Notes: generated from the sequence alone by a model not told the origin. A DNA stretch of 64,000 bases from Geodermatophilus aquaeductus (GCF_900182545.1 NZ_FXTJ01000001.1:372001-436000), one strand, 5' to 3'. Positions 33,284 to 41,363 are shown, counted from the first letter of the stretch. Numbers and translations are program-made.

Positions 33284-34132
33284 GTGCGCCCGAACGGTCG
33301 CGCCGGTTCCGCCGCGAGTCGTCGTCCACGGGGCCATGTGTGCTGCCTGTACGACGACGTCGGGGAGTTCCGCCGCCGTCTGACCGCCTTCCTCGCCGCC
33401 GGACTGCGCGCCGGTTGCCGAGTGGCCTACGCAGGCCTCGGTGGCGCGGAAGGGTCGCGGGCGGACCTGGCCGAGTTGCCCGACCTCGATCGGCGGCTGG
33501 CCGACGGGTCGGTCCGGATCCTGTCGCTCCAGGACGTGTACGGAGACGCCCACCCCATCGACTGCGACCGGGTGGTCGGCCTCTACGCGGCCGCGACCGA
33601 GCAGGCCCTGGCCGACGGGTTCCACGGGCTGCGGGTCGGCGCGGACGCCTCGGAGCTGGTCCGCTCACCCGCGCACCTGGACGCGCTGGTCCGGTACGAG
33701 TTCCTGGCCGACCGGTACATGGCCGGCCATGCGCTCTCAGCGCTGTGCGGCTACCGGCTCGACCTGGGGCACGAGACCGTGAGCGAGCTGGCGTCGCTGC
33801 ACGCCACCGGCTCGGCGGGAGGAACGGGCTTCACCCTCTTCGGCTGCGCGGACGGCGCCATCGGCCTCGGAGGGCAGTACGACCCGACCAGCGTCACGGT
33901 TCTCCGGCGGCTCCTGACCCGCATCCGGGCCGGAGCCGAGGACGGGACCGTCGTCATCGACCTGGCCGACGTCGAGTACGTCGACCACCGACTGCTGCGG
34001 ACGCTCAGCGCCCACGCCTGGGAGCAGGGGGTGGCGTTGTCACTGCGCTCAGCACCGCCGCTCGCGGCCCGACTGTCGGACCTGCTCGCCGCGTCCTGCC
34101 TGCGGCACGCAGAGGAAGGACCGGACACATGA
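33284..34132 (+). CDS. MEDS sensor domain with C-terminal STAS domain
   Basis: This 282-aa cytoplasmic protein has an N-terminal MEDS-type domain (about 15-165: HVCCLYDDVGEFRRRLTAFL, then GLRVGADASELV) and a STAS domain (about 185-275). The STAS phosphorylation-site region reads VEYVDHRLLRTL, where anti-anti-sigma factors usually have D-S-S/G, so the phosphorylatable Ser appears absent. GTG 33284 follows AGGGGC. Its stop overlaps the next start (ATGA). Together they look like a sensory partner-switching pair. Confidence 0.82.
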   Translation: MRPNGRAGSAASRRPRGHVCCLYDDVGEFRRRLTAFLAAGLRAGCRVAYAGLGGAEGSRADLAELPDLDRRLADGSVRILSLQDVYGDAHPIDCDRVVGLYAAATEQALADGFHGLRVGADASELVRSPAHLDALVRYEFLADRYMAGHALSALCGYRLDLGHETVSELASLHATGSAGGTGFTLFGCADGAIGLGGQYDPTSVTVLRRLLTRIRAGAEDGTVVIDLADVEYVDHRLLRTLSAHAWEQGVALSLRSAPPLAARLSDLLAASCLRHAEEGPDT

Positions 34133-35316
34133 GGACCGGGCCGGCGCGCGGCGCCACCGGGAACTTCCACGAAGCCGGGTTCTACCACTCGGATGCGGAG
34201 TTCCTGGCCCTGATCCAGCCGTTCGTGACCGAGGGTCTCGCCGCCGGTGAGCCGGTGATCATCGGCTACGACGAGCGCAAGTGCGACCTCCTCCGGGCGA
34301 CGCTGCGCTGCCCGGAGCGGGTCACCTTCATCACTGACACGAGCCTGTACGCCTCACCGGCGCGCGCCATCGAGGCGTACCGGCAGCAGTTCGAACGGCA
34401 CGTGGCGGCCGGCGCCGAGCAGATCCGCATCGCCGGCGACGTCCCGCACGAGGGCAACGGCGGGCGCTTCGCCGGCTGGGACCGGTACGAGTCCGCCGTG
34501 AACGCCGTCTGGCAGGCATACCCGGTGTGGAGCCGGTGCCTGTACGACGCCACGACCACGCATGACGACGTCCGCGACGTCGTGGTCCGCACACACCGCC
34601 GGCTCGTCACTCCCGACGGCGCCGCCACCGCCAGCCCGCACTACCAGGACGTCGCCGAGTTCGTCGGCCTCCCCTCGACCGCCGATCCGCTGGAGGCGAC
34701 CCCCCCGAGCGTGTGCCTGGGCGACGCCTCGCTGAAGCGGACGAGGCGCCGTGTCGCGGAGGCCGCGCGAGGGTGCCTCGACACCGCCACCCTCGACGAG
34801 TTCGTGTTCGCCTTGTCCGAGGCCGTGATCAACGCGCAGTCGTACGGCCACCCACCCGTCGGGGTCAGGGTCTGGACGGCGCCGAACCGGGTCGTCGTGC
34901 GCGTGCACGACACCGGCCCCGGCCCCCCCGATCCCCTGACCGGCCTCGTCCCGGTTCCTGAGAGTGCGTCGGGTGCCGGGCTCGGCTTGTGGCTCAGCCA
35001 CCAGCTCCGAGAGGTGGAGGTCGACCTGATCACCGATGCCGAGGGGTTCACCGTCCGGCTGCGAGCCGGTTCGCCACCCCCCGCGGTGGACGCCGTCGGC
35101 AGCTGCGCCCTGCGCGCCGGGACCCTGCACGGCGCCCCGCCCGACGGAGGCACCGTCCACGCGATCGACGGCGATGGCTCGTCGCTGTGCGAGGTCGTCG
35201 ACGCGGCCGACCTCCGCCCCCTCGACGACCTGCGCTGGCCCGACCTCCCGGCCGTCCAGCAGTGCCCCGGCTGCCGGCTGGTCATCGTCGTCGACGACGG
35301 CTCGCCCGGGCGGTAG
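34129..35316 (+). CDS. MEDS sensor domain with HATPase_c anti-sigma kinase
   Basis: This 395-aa protein has a MEDS domain (about 10-175: EAGFYHSDAEFLALIQPFV, then RIAGDVPHEG) and an HATPase_c region (about 200-310) with N box FALSEAVINAQSYGH, VHDTGPGPPDP and G box GAGLGLWLSHQL. About 85 further residues, ending in a CPGC pair, match nothing I recognise. It resembles RsbA-like anti-sigma regulators. It starts in an ATGA overlap with the MEDS-STAS gene, its likely antagonist. The 3' end overlaps a minus-strand ORF by 35 nt. Confidence 0.85.
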   Translation: MRTGPARGATGNFHEAGFYHSDAEFLALIQPFVTEGLAAGEPVIIGYDERKCDLLRATLRCPERVTFITDTSLYASPARAIEAYRQQFERHVAAGAEQIRIAGDVPHEGNGGRFAGWDRYESAVNAVWQAYPVWSRCLYDATTTHDDVRDVVVRTHRRLVTPDGAATASPHYQDVAEFVGLPSTADPLEATPPSVCLGDASLKRTRRRVAEAARGCLDTATLDEFVFALSEAVINAQSYGHPPVGVRVWTAPNRVVVRVHDTGPGPPDPLTGLVPVPESASGAGLGLWLSHQLREVEVDLITDAEGFTVRLRAGSPPPAVDAVGSCALRAGTLHGAPPDGGTVHAIDGDGSSLCEVVDAADLRPLDDLRWPDLPAVQQCPGCRLVIVVDDGSPGR

Positions 35317-35521
35317 CCGAAGGGAGCCGGCTCCTGCCGTCCCAGTGCCTATGGTCGAACACGGGGACGGCGCCGTCGGCTCCGCGCTCCCCGCCGCGCC
35401 CCTCCGCGAGCGGGCCGTCGGCCTCCTCCACCGCCGCGACCGCCGCCCGCAGCCGGGCGCGGTCGGCATCCGGGGCGCCGGCGAGGGCGGTCAGGACCTC
35501 CTCGTCGCCCGGATCGGTCAC
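35282..35521 (-). CDS. Hypothetical 79-aa ORF, possible gene remnant
   Basis: GTG 35521 overlaps the stop of the small membrane ORF upstream (GTGA). The N-terminal half (DEEVLTALAGAPDADRARL, then GGERGADG) is reminiscent of the start of DUF6508-type proteins, which run on past this point, whereas here an Arg-rich end follows. It may be a truncated gene. It overlaps the 3' end of the MEDS-HATPase gene by 35 nt. Confidence is low. Confidence 0.35.
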   Translation of the reverse strand: MTDPGDEEVLTALAGAPDADRARLRAAVAAVEEADGPLAEGRGGERGADGAVPVFDHRHWDGRSRLPSATARASRRRRR

Positions 35522-35616
35522 AGCACGTCGAGGACCAGCAGCACGACGAGGGTCAGGACCGCCGACACGAGCAGGGAGCCCAGGCAGCCCAGCCGGTTGG
35601 AGAAGAAGAGGAACAC
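35518..35616 (-). CDS. Very small hydrophobic protein
   Basis: This 32-aa peptide reads FFSNRLGCLGSLLVS, then a leucine/valine helix. Short FFxNRLGCLGS membrane peptides of this form occur widely in actinobacteria without a known function. The start GTG 35616 has only a weak purine run upstream. A GGGGACTGTG element lies at 35699, about 80 nt before the start. Confidence 0.55.
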   Translation of the reverse strand: MFLFFSNRLGCLGSLLVSAVLTLVVLLVLDVL

Positions 35617-35698
35617 CCGTCCGGATTGCCCGCCGCACTCTCCCGGCAACCGCGCGTCACGAGAGGACGCCACCCGGTCGGGGAGCTGCACCCGATCA

Positions 35699-35710
35699 GG
35701 GGACTGTGGC
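35699..35710. promoter_or_regulatory. Third GGGGACTGTG element
   Basis: The same 10-mer occurs at 6727 and 8444. Here the right half (GCACTG) does not complete the palindrome. It lies in the 214-bp gap between 35616 and 35831, upstream of the small hydrophobic ORF. Confidence 0.35.
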
Positions 35711-35830
35711 ACTGACTGCCACTACCTACGGTCATCACCAGTGCGGCCGCGGTGCCGCGCGCCAGACCCCGGCCCGGCTGTCCGTTCCCCCCGGACGGCC
35801 GGGCCGGTCCCATGTCGGGGCGAGCCCGTC

Positions 35831-36688
35831 TCAGGCGCAGGCGCGGTCCACCAGGGCCGCGAGCTCGTCGCGCTGGGCCTGGTCCAGCGGCAGGTCCGCG
35901 GGCACCTCGTCGTCGTCCCCCACCTGCAGGCCCAGCAGGAACAGGTAGGGCTGCTTGGTCTCGGCGAGCGCGTGGGGATCGCAGCGGGCCATCGTGAACT
36001 CGAGGAGGACCTCGAGCGTCGACTCCCCCGCCTCCAGCGTCCGCGGCAGGTCGGTGGTGGCGACGGCGTCGTACAGGACGTTGCCCTGCAGCCGGGTCAC
36101 GGTCACCGGCCGGTCGTCGCCGTCGGCGCGGGTGAGCGTGAGGGTCCCGGTCACGGCGTCGCCGTCCGCGGCCAGGCTGCCGACGGTCACGTCCGCGACG
36201 GCGAGCACCGCCCGCACCGCGCACCGCTCCCCGTGGATGCGCCCCAGCACCTCGGCGGCCAGCGGCACCCGCAGCGCCTCGGCGCGCCCGTCGGGCCGGA
36301 CGACGGTCAGCCTCGCCGCCGCGGGCTCGGCGGCCCGGTCGCACACCGCCTCGCCGTAGGAGGCGGGCAGGTCGATCGTGCGGCCTGGCTCAAACGCCGC
36401 GGACACCGCACGGTCGGGCAGCGGGGCGAAGCCGGGCGAGTCGATCGCGACGGAGGTGACGGTGAACGGCTCGGTCCCGGTGTCGGTGACGCGCACCTGC
36501 ACCTGCCCGCCGACCGCCTCGTCGGTGCGCAGCTGCACCGCCTCGGCCTCGATGCCGGGCACCGCCGGGACCGCCGGAGCAGGCGCGGACGACGACGCAG
36601 GGATGGACGACGGCGCGGACGCCGACGACTCCGCCGACCCGCACGCGGCGCACAGCAGGACGGCGAGCAGGGTCGCCGTCCGCCGCAT
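35831..36688 (-). CDS. Hypothetical lipoprotein, 285 aa
   Basis: A short signal peptide ends in lipobox LCAAC (about 12-16), followed by a Ser/Ala/Pro-rich linker to about 45. The mature region is predicted beta-rich, with VQVRVTDTGTEPFTVTSVAID resembling an immunoglobulin-like strand pattern, and four Cys that could pair. No family is recognised. ATG 36688 is preceded by TACGCT at 6 nt and by no ribosome binding site, so the mRNA is probably leaderless. Confidence 0.8.
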   Translation of the reverse strand: MRRTATLLAVLLCAACGSAESSASAPSSIPASSSAPAPAVPAVPGIEAEAVQLRTDEAVGGQVQVRVTDTGTEPFTVTSVAIDSPGFAPLPDRAVSAAFEPGRTIDLPASYGEAVCDRAAEPAAARLTVVRPDGRAEALRVPLAAEVLGRIHGERCAVRAVLAVADVTVGSLAADGDAVTGTLTLTRADGDDRPVTVTRLQGNVLYDAVATTDLPRTLEAGESTLEVLLEFTMARCDPHALAETKQPYLFLLGLQVGDDDEVPADLPLDQAQRDELAALVDRACA

Positions 36689-36694
36689 GCGGCG

Positions 36695-36700
36695 AGCGTA
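36695..36700 (-). promoter_or_regulatory. -10 box TACGCT, leaderless lipoprotein mRNA
   Basis: TACGCT is separated from ATG 36688 by exactly 6 nt, which places transcription start on the A of ATG. Confidence 0.6.
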
Positions 36701-36703
36701 GGA

Positions 36704-37585
36704 CTACTGGTGGCGGGCGGGCAGGCGCGCCATCACCCGGCCGGCCTCCATCCGCACCTCGAGCTTCTCCTGCGGGTTGGCGGCCGGACCGCGCCGCGGC
36801 TCCCCGTCGTCCAGGTCGAACGCCGAGTCGTGCCACGGGCAGACCAGGCAGGCGTGCCCCCGCACCTCCTCGACACTGCCCTCGTACAGCGGCCCGGCCA
36901 GGTGGGAGCAGGCGCCGACGAAGACGTCGACGCGCCCGCCTCGGCGGACGGCGGCCAGCGGCACGGACACCCCGCTCCCGTCGCCGGTGCGCAGCGCCGG
37001 TCGACCCTCGGGCAGGTCGTCGAGCGGCCCGAGGTCGATCCAGTCGCTGGTCAGTGCGCGGGCCGCCGTCGCCGCGTGCGAGGCGCCCGAGGACTGCGCG
37101 TAGGACATGTGCCCGCCGATCGCCGCCGAGCCGGTGGCGACGCCCAGCCCGGCGTAGGACAGCACCCGGCCGAGCGTGCCGCGGCCCTTCGCACGGGCGA
37201 CGAGCGAGCCGACGTAGAGCCCGAGCGCGGCCACGTTGGACACCGCGTGCAGCGCCCCGAGCCGGCGGACGCCGATCTCCTGTTCCGACCAGTCGGCCGC
37301 GCCGGACATCGCGGCGGGCACCGAGACCGCGACCCCGGTGGCGATGAGCACGGTGGCCGCCGGCCGCAGCGGGGGGACGGCGTCGAGCAGGCCGGCGGAG
37401 GTCCAGCTGCCGACGGGCACCTGCACGAGCACCGGGTGCAGCGGGTGGCCCAGCCAGGTCCCGTGCAGCACGTCCTTGACCATCCCGGGCTTGAGCACCG
37501 TCTGGACCGCCTTGCGGGCCGGCTCGATGGCCTTGTCGAAGGTGCTCACGTCCGCGATCCGGTCGAGGAAACCCATCAGGCTCAT
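36704..37585 (-). CDS. DUF2231 membrane domain fused to a Rieske 2Fe-2S domain
   Basis: This 293-aa protein has a DUF2231-type membrane region (about 35-165, opening GTWLGHPLHPVLVQVPVG) with about four helices, then a soluble Rieske domain (about 185-285). The cluster ligands are intact: CSHLAGPL and CPWHDSAF. It probably passes electrons at the cytoplasmic membrane; the partner is unknown. ATG 37585 has AGGGG 7 nt upstream. It lies 9 nt downstream of the VanZ-like gene and is likely cotranscribed. Confidence 0.9.
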   Translation of the reverse strand: MSLMGFLDRIADVSTFDKAIEPARKAVQTVLKPGMVKDVLHGTWLGHPLHPVLVQVPVGSWTSAGLLDAVPPLRPAATVLIATGVAVSVPAAMSGAADWSEQEIGVRRLGALHAVSNVAALGLYVGSLVARAKGRGTLGRVLSYAGLGVATGSAAIGGHMSYAQSSGASHAATAARALTSDWIDLGPLDDLPEGRPALRTGDGSGVSVPLAAVRRGGRVDVFVGACSHLAGPLYEGSVEEVRGHACLVCPWHDSAFDLDDGEPRRGPAANPQEKLEVRMEAGRVMARLPARHQ

Positions 37586-37594
37586 GCGCGGCCC

Positions 37595-38032
37595 CTACCC
37601 CCGGCGGGCCGCCGCGAAGCCGCTCCCCGTCCGCGCGGCACCGGGGCTGACCAGCGCGGCGACCACCAGGCCGACGGCGAGCGCACCGGTCGCGTTGAGC
37701 AGCGCGTCCAGGGGCGACACGACCCGGCCCAGCGGCAGCAGCCACTGCAGGACCTCGATCGCGGCGCCGGCGGCACCGGCCGCGACCGCGAGCAGCGCCG
37801 GGGAGCGCAGCGCGGGGAAGCGGACGACGGCGAGCGCGGCGACCGGCGTCAGCAGCAAGAGGTTGCCCAGCAGCTGCAGGACGGTGGCGCGGGAGTCGAG
37901 GCCGGAGAGGTACCAGTGCGCCTCGACGGCGGGCGACCCCCACGCCCAGCTGCCGTCCCCGGCGGGCAGCAGGGTCAGGACGGCGACGAGGGCCAGCGTG
38001 GCGGCCAGGGCGGCGGACAGCAGCGACCTCAT
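37595..38032 (-). CDS. VanZ-like membrane protein
   Basis: This 145-aa protein has about four helices. The VanZ pattern is visible in LLGNLLLLTPVAALAV and AIEVLQWLLPLGRVVSPLDALLNATGALAVG. VanZ itself gives low-level teicoplanin resistance, but most chromosomal relatives have no assigned role. ATG 38032 starts the signal-like first helix. Confidence 0.85.
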   Translation of the reverse strand: MRSLLSAALAATLALVAVLTLLPAGDGSWAWGSPAVEAHWYLSGLDSRATVLQLLGNLLLLTPVAALAVVRFPALRSPALLAVAAGAAGAAIEVLQWLLPLGRVVSPLDALLNATGALAVGLVVAALVSPGAARTGSGFAAARRG

Positions 38033-38212
38033 GCCGCCACCGTGACGTACGTCCCTGGACGGCGGCTGGCAACGGCCTGGGACCGCGGGGAGTGAGCGGA
38101 CGCACACCCGGAGGGGCGACCGACAGGCATCTACTCGATAGCCAGCGGGAAGTGTCAGGAGGAGGCTGGAGACTGCACTCGTACGACGCCGGGACGACCG
38201 AGGAGGGACGCC

Positions 38213-38695
38213 GTGACCTGCCCCTCCCTGTTGAGCCGCCCGGTCGCGGTCGTCGACCTGGTCTCCGAGCTCGCCGGGAGCGCGGTCACCCTCGCGCGCT
38301 CCGACCGCGCCCTGGGCCAGTTCGCCCGGTTCGTCATGGTCGGCGGGTTCTCCAGCGCCGTCTACGCGCTGCTGTTCTGGCTGCTGCACGACCTCGGTGG
38401 GGTGCAGGCCAACGTCATCGGGTCGGCGCTGTCGTCGATGCTGGCCAACGAGATGCACCGGCGGCTGACCTTCCACGCCGGCGAGCGCGTCAGCTGGTTC
38501 ACCGCGCAGTGGGAGGGCGGCGCGCTGGCTGTCGCCGGGATGATCGCCACGAGCCTGGCGCTGAGCTGGTTCAGCGCCACGGTCACCGACCCCGCCGTCA
38601 TAGCCGAGCTGGCCGTCATCGCCCTGGTCACCGCCACCATCGGCACCATGCGCTTCCTCGCCCTGCGGTGGGCGTTCCGGCCGCACCCGGCCTGA
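38213..38695 (+). CDS. GtrA-family membrane protein
   Basis: This 160-aa protein has four helices. The GtrA signature is QFARFVMVGGFSSAVYALLFWLL followed by LANEMHRRLTFHAG. Family members are thought to flip lipid-linked sugars for cell-surface polysaccharides. No glycosyltransferase sits next to it. GTG 38213 has AGGAGGG upstream. Confidence 0.88.
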   Translation: MTCPSLLSRPVAVVDLVSELAGSAVTLARSDRALGQFARFVMVGGFSSAVYALLFWLLHDLGGVQANVIGSALSSMLANEMHRRLTFHAGERVSWFTAQWEGGALAVAGMIATSLALSWFSATVTDPAVIAELAVIALVTATIGTMRFLALRWAFRPHPA

Positions 38696-38753
38696 GCCTC
38701 CCGATCCACCCCACGTGTTTGGCGCACGCGTCTGGCGAGCACACTGCGACCCA

Positions 38754-38773
38754 GTGGTTGAACGTGCAACCAC
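38754..38773. promoter_or_regulatory. Inverted repeat GTGGTTG-N6-CAACCAC before wrbA
   Basis: This perfect 7-bp inverted repeat (38754-38760, 38767-38773) ends 34 nt before the wrbA start. Its GGTTG/CAACC half-sites match those in the marR operator at 2001-2031, with a different spacing. Confidence 0.55.
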
Positions 38774-38807
38774 ATGATCACCAGCGACACGAGAGCCGAG
38801 GGGAACC

Positions 38808-39413
38808 GTGGCGAAGATCGCCGTCATCTACTACTCGTCCACCGGGAACGTGCACCAGCTGGCCGCCGCCGTGGCCGAGGGCGCCCAGGAGGCCGGTGCC
38901 GAGGTGCGCCTGCGCCGGGTGCCCGAGCTCGCCCCCGAGGAGGCCATCGACTCCAATCCGCTGTGGCGCGCGCACGTCGACGCCACCGCGGACGAGGTCC
39001 CGGAGGCCACCCCGGCCGACCTCGAGTGGGCCGACGGGTACGCCCTCGGCAGCCCGACCCGCTTCGGCACGCCCGCCGCGCAGATGAAGCAGTTCATCGA
39101 CACCCTCGGCGGCCTGTGGTTCACCGGCAAGCTCGCCAACAAGGGCGCGACCGCGTTCACCAGCGCGCAGAACGTCCACGGCGGCAACGAGACGACGATC
39201 CTCACGTTCTTCAACGTCTTCTCGCACTTCGGCGCGGTCATCGTGCCGCCCGGCTACACCGACCCGCTGCTGTTCGAGGCCGGCGGCAACCCCTACGGCG
39301 TCTCGAACGCCTCGGGCGGCAAGTCGGCCACCGTCACCGACGCCGAGCTGGCCGCCGCGCGCTACCAGGGCCGCCGCCTCGCCGAGGTGTCGGCGAAGCT
39401 CGTCGCCGCCTGA
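38808..39413 (+). CDS. wrbA: NAD(P)H:quinone oxidoreductase, WrbA type
   Basis: This 201-aa flavodoxin-fold enzyme reduces quinones by two electrons and avoids semiquinone radicals. The FMN phosphate loop is YYSSTGNVHQLA, followed by GSPTRFGTPAAQMKQFID and GGNETTILTFF, the WrbA pattern. GTG 38808 has GAGGGG upstream. A perfect inverted repeat in the promoter region suggests repressor control, perhaps by a redox-sensing MarR-type protein. Confidence 0.95.
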   Translation: MAKIAVIYYSSTGNVHQLAAAVAEGAQEAGAEVRLRRVPELAPEEAIDSNPLWRAHVDATADEVPEATPADLEWADGYALGSPTRFGTPAAQMKQFIDTLGGLWFTGKLANKGATAFTSAQNVHGGNETTILTFFNVFSHFGAVIVPPGYTDPLLFEAGGNPYGVSNASGGKSATVTDAELAAARYQGRRLAEVSAKLVAA

Positions 39414-39423
39414 CGTCCCCGGA

Positions 39424-39502
39424 CGATCAGGTCACCTGATCGTGCTGCGTCCTGGCTCACCCCCGACGGTGAGCCAGGACGCAGCACGGTGAGCCAGGAC
39501 GC
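39424..39502. repeat. Nested inverted and direct repeats after wrbA
   Basis: A 9-bp-arm palindrome (39424-39442, centre C) abuts a perfect 21-bp hairpin (39441-39461 with 39468-39488, 6-nt loop). The right arm is then partly duplicated: CGGTGAGCCAGGACGC occurs at 39467-39482 and again at 39487-39502, so left and right copies compete for pairing. At minimum it ends wrbA transcription. Confidence 0.8.
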
Positions 39503-39512
39503 CGGCCGTCGC

Positions 39513-39518
39513 TAGCCT
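39513..39518 (+). promoter_or_regulatory. -10 box TAGCCT, leaderless phosphoesterase mRNA
   Basis: TAGCCT is 7 nt from ATG 39526, with no ribosome binding site between. Confidence 0.55.
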
Positions 39519-39525
39519 CGGCGGG

Positions 39526-41016
39526 ATGAGCGAGCCCCCGCCCCCGGCTCCCGGGCCCTGGGCCCGCCGCCGCCGGGTCGCCGGACGCTGGGCGGTGCGG
39601 GTGCTGGTCGCCGCCGCCGGTGCGCTCATCGGCATCCTGCTGCTCGGCCGCGTCGAGGCGCCGATCGGGCCCTTCGACGCCGGCCTGGCCTTCACCCCCA
39701 CTGGTGGGGGCGCGACCGTCGAGGTCCCGCCGCTGGGCGCGCTGGAGGTCGACGCCTACGACGGCCCCCTGCAGCTCGACGTCCAGCTGCGCCGCGTCGA
39801 CGAGACCCGGATCCAGGAGCTGGTCAGCGACCCGGCCCGCCTCGACGGCCTGGTCGACCGCGTCAGCGCCGACCTGCAGGACGCCGTCGTCCGGCTCGCC
39901 TGGACGACGGGCGCCGCCGGCGTGGGCGGCGCCGTCCTCGCCTCGCTCGTGACCTACCGCCGGTGGCGGGAGCCGCTCGTCGCCGCCGGCGTCTCCGTCG
40001 TCCTGATCGCGGGCACGGCCGGCCTCGGCGCGGCCACCTGGCGGCCGGAGGCGCTGTCGCAGCCCACCTACACCGGCCTGCTGGTCAACGCGACCAGCCT
40101 GATCGGCAGCGCCGAGGACATCGTGGCCCGGTTCAGCGCCTACCGGGAGTCGCTGGAGGAGCTCGTCGCCAACGTCGGCACGCTGTACTCGGCACTGTCG
40201 GCGCTCCCGGCCCCCGGCGGCCCCACCGACACCGTCGCGCTGCTGCACGTCTCCGACCTGCACCTCAACCCGGCGGGCTTCGACCTGGTGGCGCAGGTCG
40301 CCGACCAGTTCGACGTCGACGCGGTGCTCGACACCGGCGACATCACCGACTGGGGCAGCGAGCCGGAGAACCAGCTCATCGGCTCCATCGGGGCGCTCGG
40401 CGTCCCGTACGTGTACGTCCGCGGCAACCACGACTCCGCCGTCACCGCCGGGCTGGTCGCCGCGCAGCCCAACGCCACCGTGCTGGACGACTCCGCGACG
40501 ACGGTCGCGGGCCTCACCGTGGTCGGCGCGCGCGACCCCCGCTTCACCCCCGACCAGGACGCCACGGGAGACACCGAGTCCCTCGAGCAGACCGGCGAGG
40601 ACCTCGCCGAGCTCGCCGAGGAGCAGCCCGACCCGCCGGCGATCGCGATGGTCCACGACCCGAAGCAGGCCCCGCCTCTGGACGGCGTCGTCCCGCTGGT
40701 GCTGGCCGGGCACACGCACGACCGCGAGGTCGAGACCCTCGAGGACGGGACCCTGCTCATGGTGCAGGGCTCGACCGGCGGCGCGGGCCTGCGCGGGCTG
40801 CAGGGCGAGTACCCCGAGCCGCTGACCTGCACTGTCCTCTACGTCGACCCCGGCACCGGGGCGCTCGTGGCCTACGACGACATCACCCTCGGGGGCCTGG
40901 GCGAGACCGAGGCGACGATCGTGCGCACCGTCGTGCCGGAGGAGGTCACCGACGGGGCGGAGGACGGTGCCGGCGGCGGGGACGGCGACGGCACGCCCGC
41001 CTCCCCGACGGACTGA
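39526..41016 (+). CDS. Membrane-anchored metallophosphoesterase
   Basis: This 496-aa protein has an N-terminal helix (about 23-43), an extracytoplasmic stretch, two further helices (about 127-165) and a calcineurin-type phosphoesterase domain (about 235-420). All metal motifs are present: HVSDLHL, DTGDITD, GNHDS, MVHDP and GHTHD. The C-terminus is acidic and glycine-rich. The substrate is unknown; relatives cleave cyclic nucleotides, nucleoside diphosphate compounds or lipid phosphates. Confidence 0.9.
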   Translation: MSEPPPPAPGPWARRRRVAGRWAVRVLVAAAGALIGILLLGRVEAPIGPFDAGLAFTPTGGGATVEVPPLGALEVDAYDGPLQLDVQLRRVDETRIQELVSDPARLDGLVDRVSADLQDAVVRLAWTTGAAGVGGAVLASLVTYRRWREPLVAAGVSVVLIAGTAGLGAATWRPEALSQPTYTGLLVNATSLIGSAEDIVARFSAYRESLEELVANVGTLYSALSALPAPGGPTDTVALLHVSDLHLNPAGFDLVAQVADQFDVDAVLDTGDITDWGSEPENQLIGSIGALGVPYVYVRGNHDSAVTAGLVAAQPNATVLDDSATTVAGLTVVGARDPRFTPDQDATGDTESLEQTGEDLAELAEEQPDPPAIAMVHDPKQAPPLDGVVPLVLAGHTHDREVETLEDGTLLMVQGSTGGAGLRGLQGEYPEPLTCTVLYVDPGTGALVAYDDITLGGLGETEATIVRTVVPEEVTDGAEDGAGGGDGDGTPASPTD

Positions 41017-41027
41017 GCCGTCCGCCC

Positions 41028-41033
41028 TACGCT
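41028..41033 (+). promoter_or_regulatory. -10 box TACGCT, leaderless lipoprotein mRNA
   Basis: TACGCT is 6 nt before ATG 41040, and the leader lacks a ribosome binding site. Confidence 0.6.
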
Positions 41034-41039
41034 CGCGCC

Positions 41040-41363
41040 ATGGCAACGACTCCCCGCCTGGCCGCCGGTCTCCTCGCCGGGGCGCTCGTCCTCGCCCCCG
41101 TCGCGGGCTGCTCGTTCACCTCGAACAACCTCTCGTGCTCGGGGTCGTCCTGCACGATCACCCTGGACGGCCAGGGCAGCGAGGTCGACGTCCTGGGCAC
41201 CACGGTGACGCTCGGCGGCGTGCAGGACGGCCGGGCGTCGATCACCGTCGGCGGGGCCAGCGTGTCCTGCGGCGAGGGCGAGACCGTGGCGGCCGGCCCG
41301 CTGTCGCTGGAGTGCACCGCCGTGAGCGGCGACTCCGTCGAGCTCACCGCCAGCCTGAACTAG
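41040..41363 (+). CDS. Small hypothetical lipoprotein
   Basis: This 107-aa protein has a signal peptide with lipobox PVAGC (about 20-24). The mature part is Ser/Thr/Gly-rich with four Cys after the lipidated one, predicted as short beta strands. No family is recognised. The stop TAG is inside CTAG (41360-41363), which also provides the stop of the convergent lipoprotein gene. Confidence 0.75.
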   Translation: MATTPRLAAGLLAGALVLAPVAGCSFTSNNLSCSGSSCTITLDGQGSEVDVLGTTVTLGGVQDGRASITVGGASVSCGEGETVAAGPLSLECTAVSGDSVELTASLN

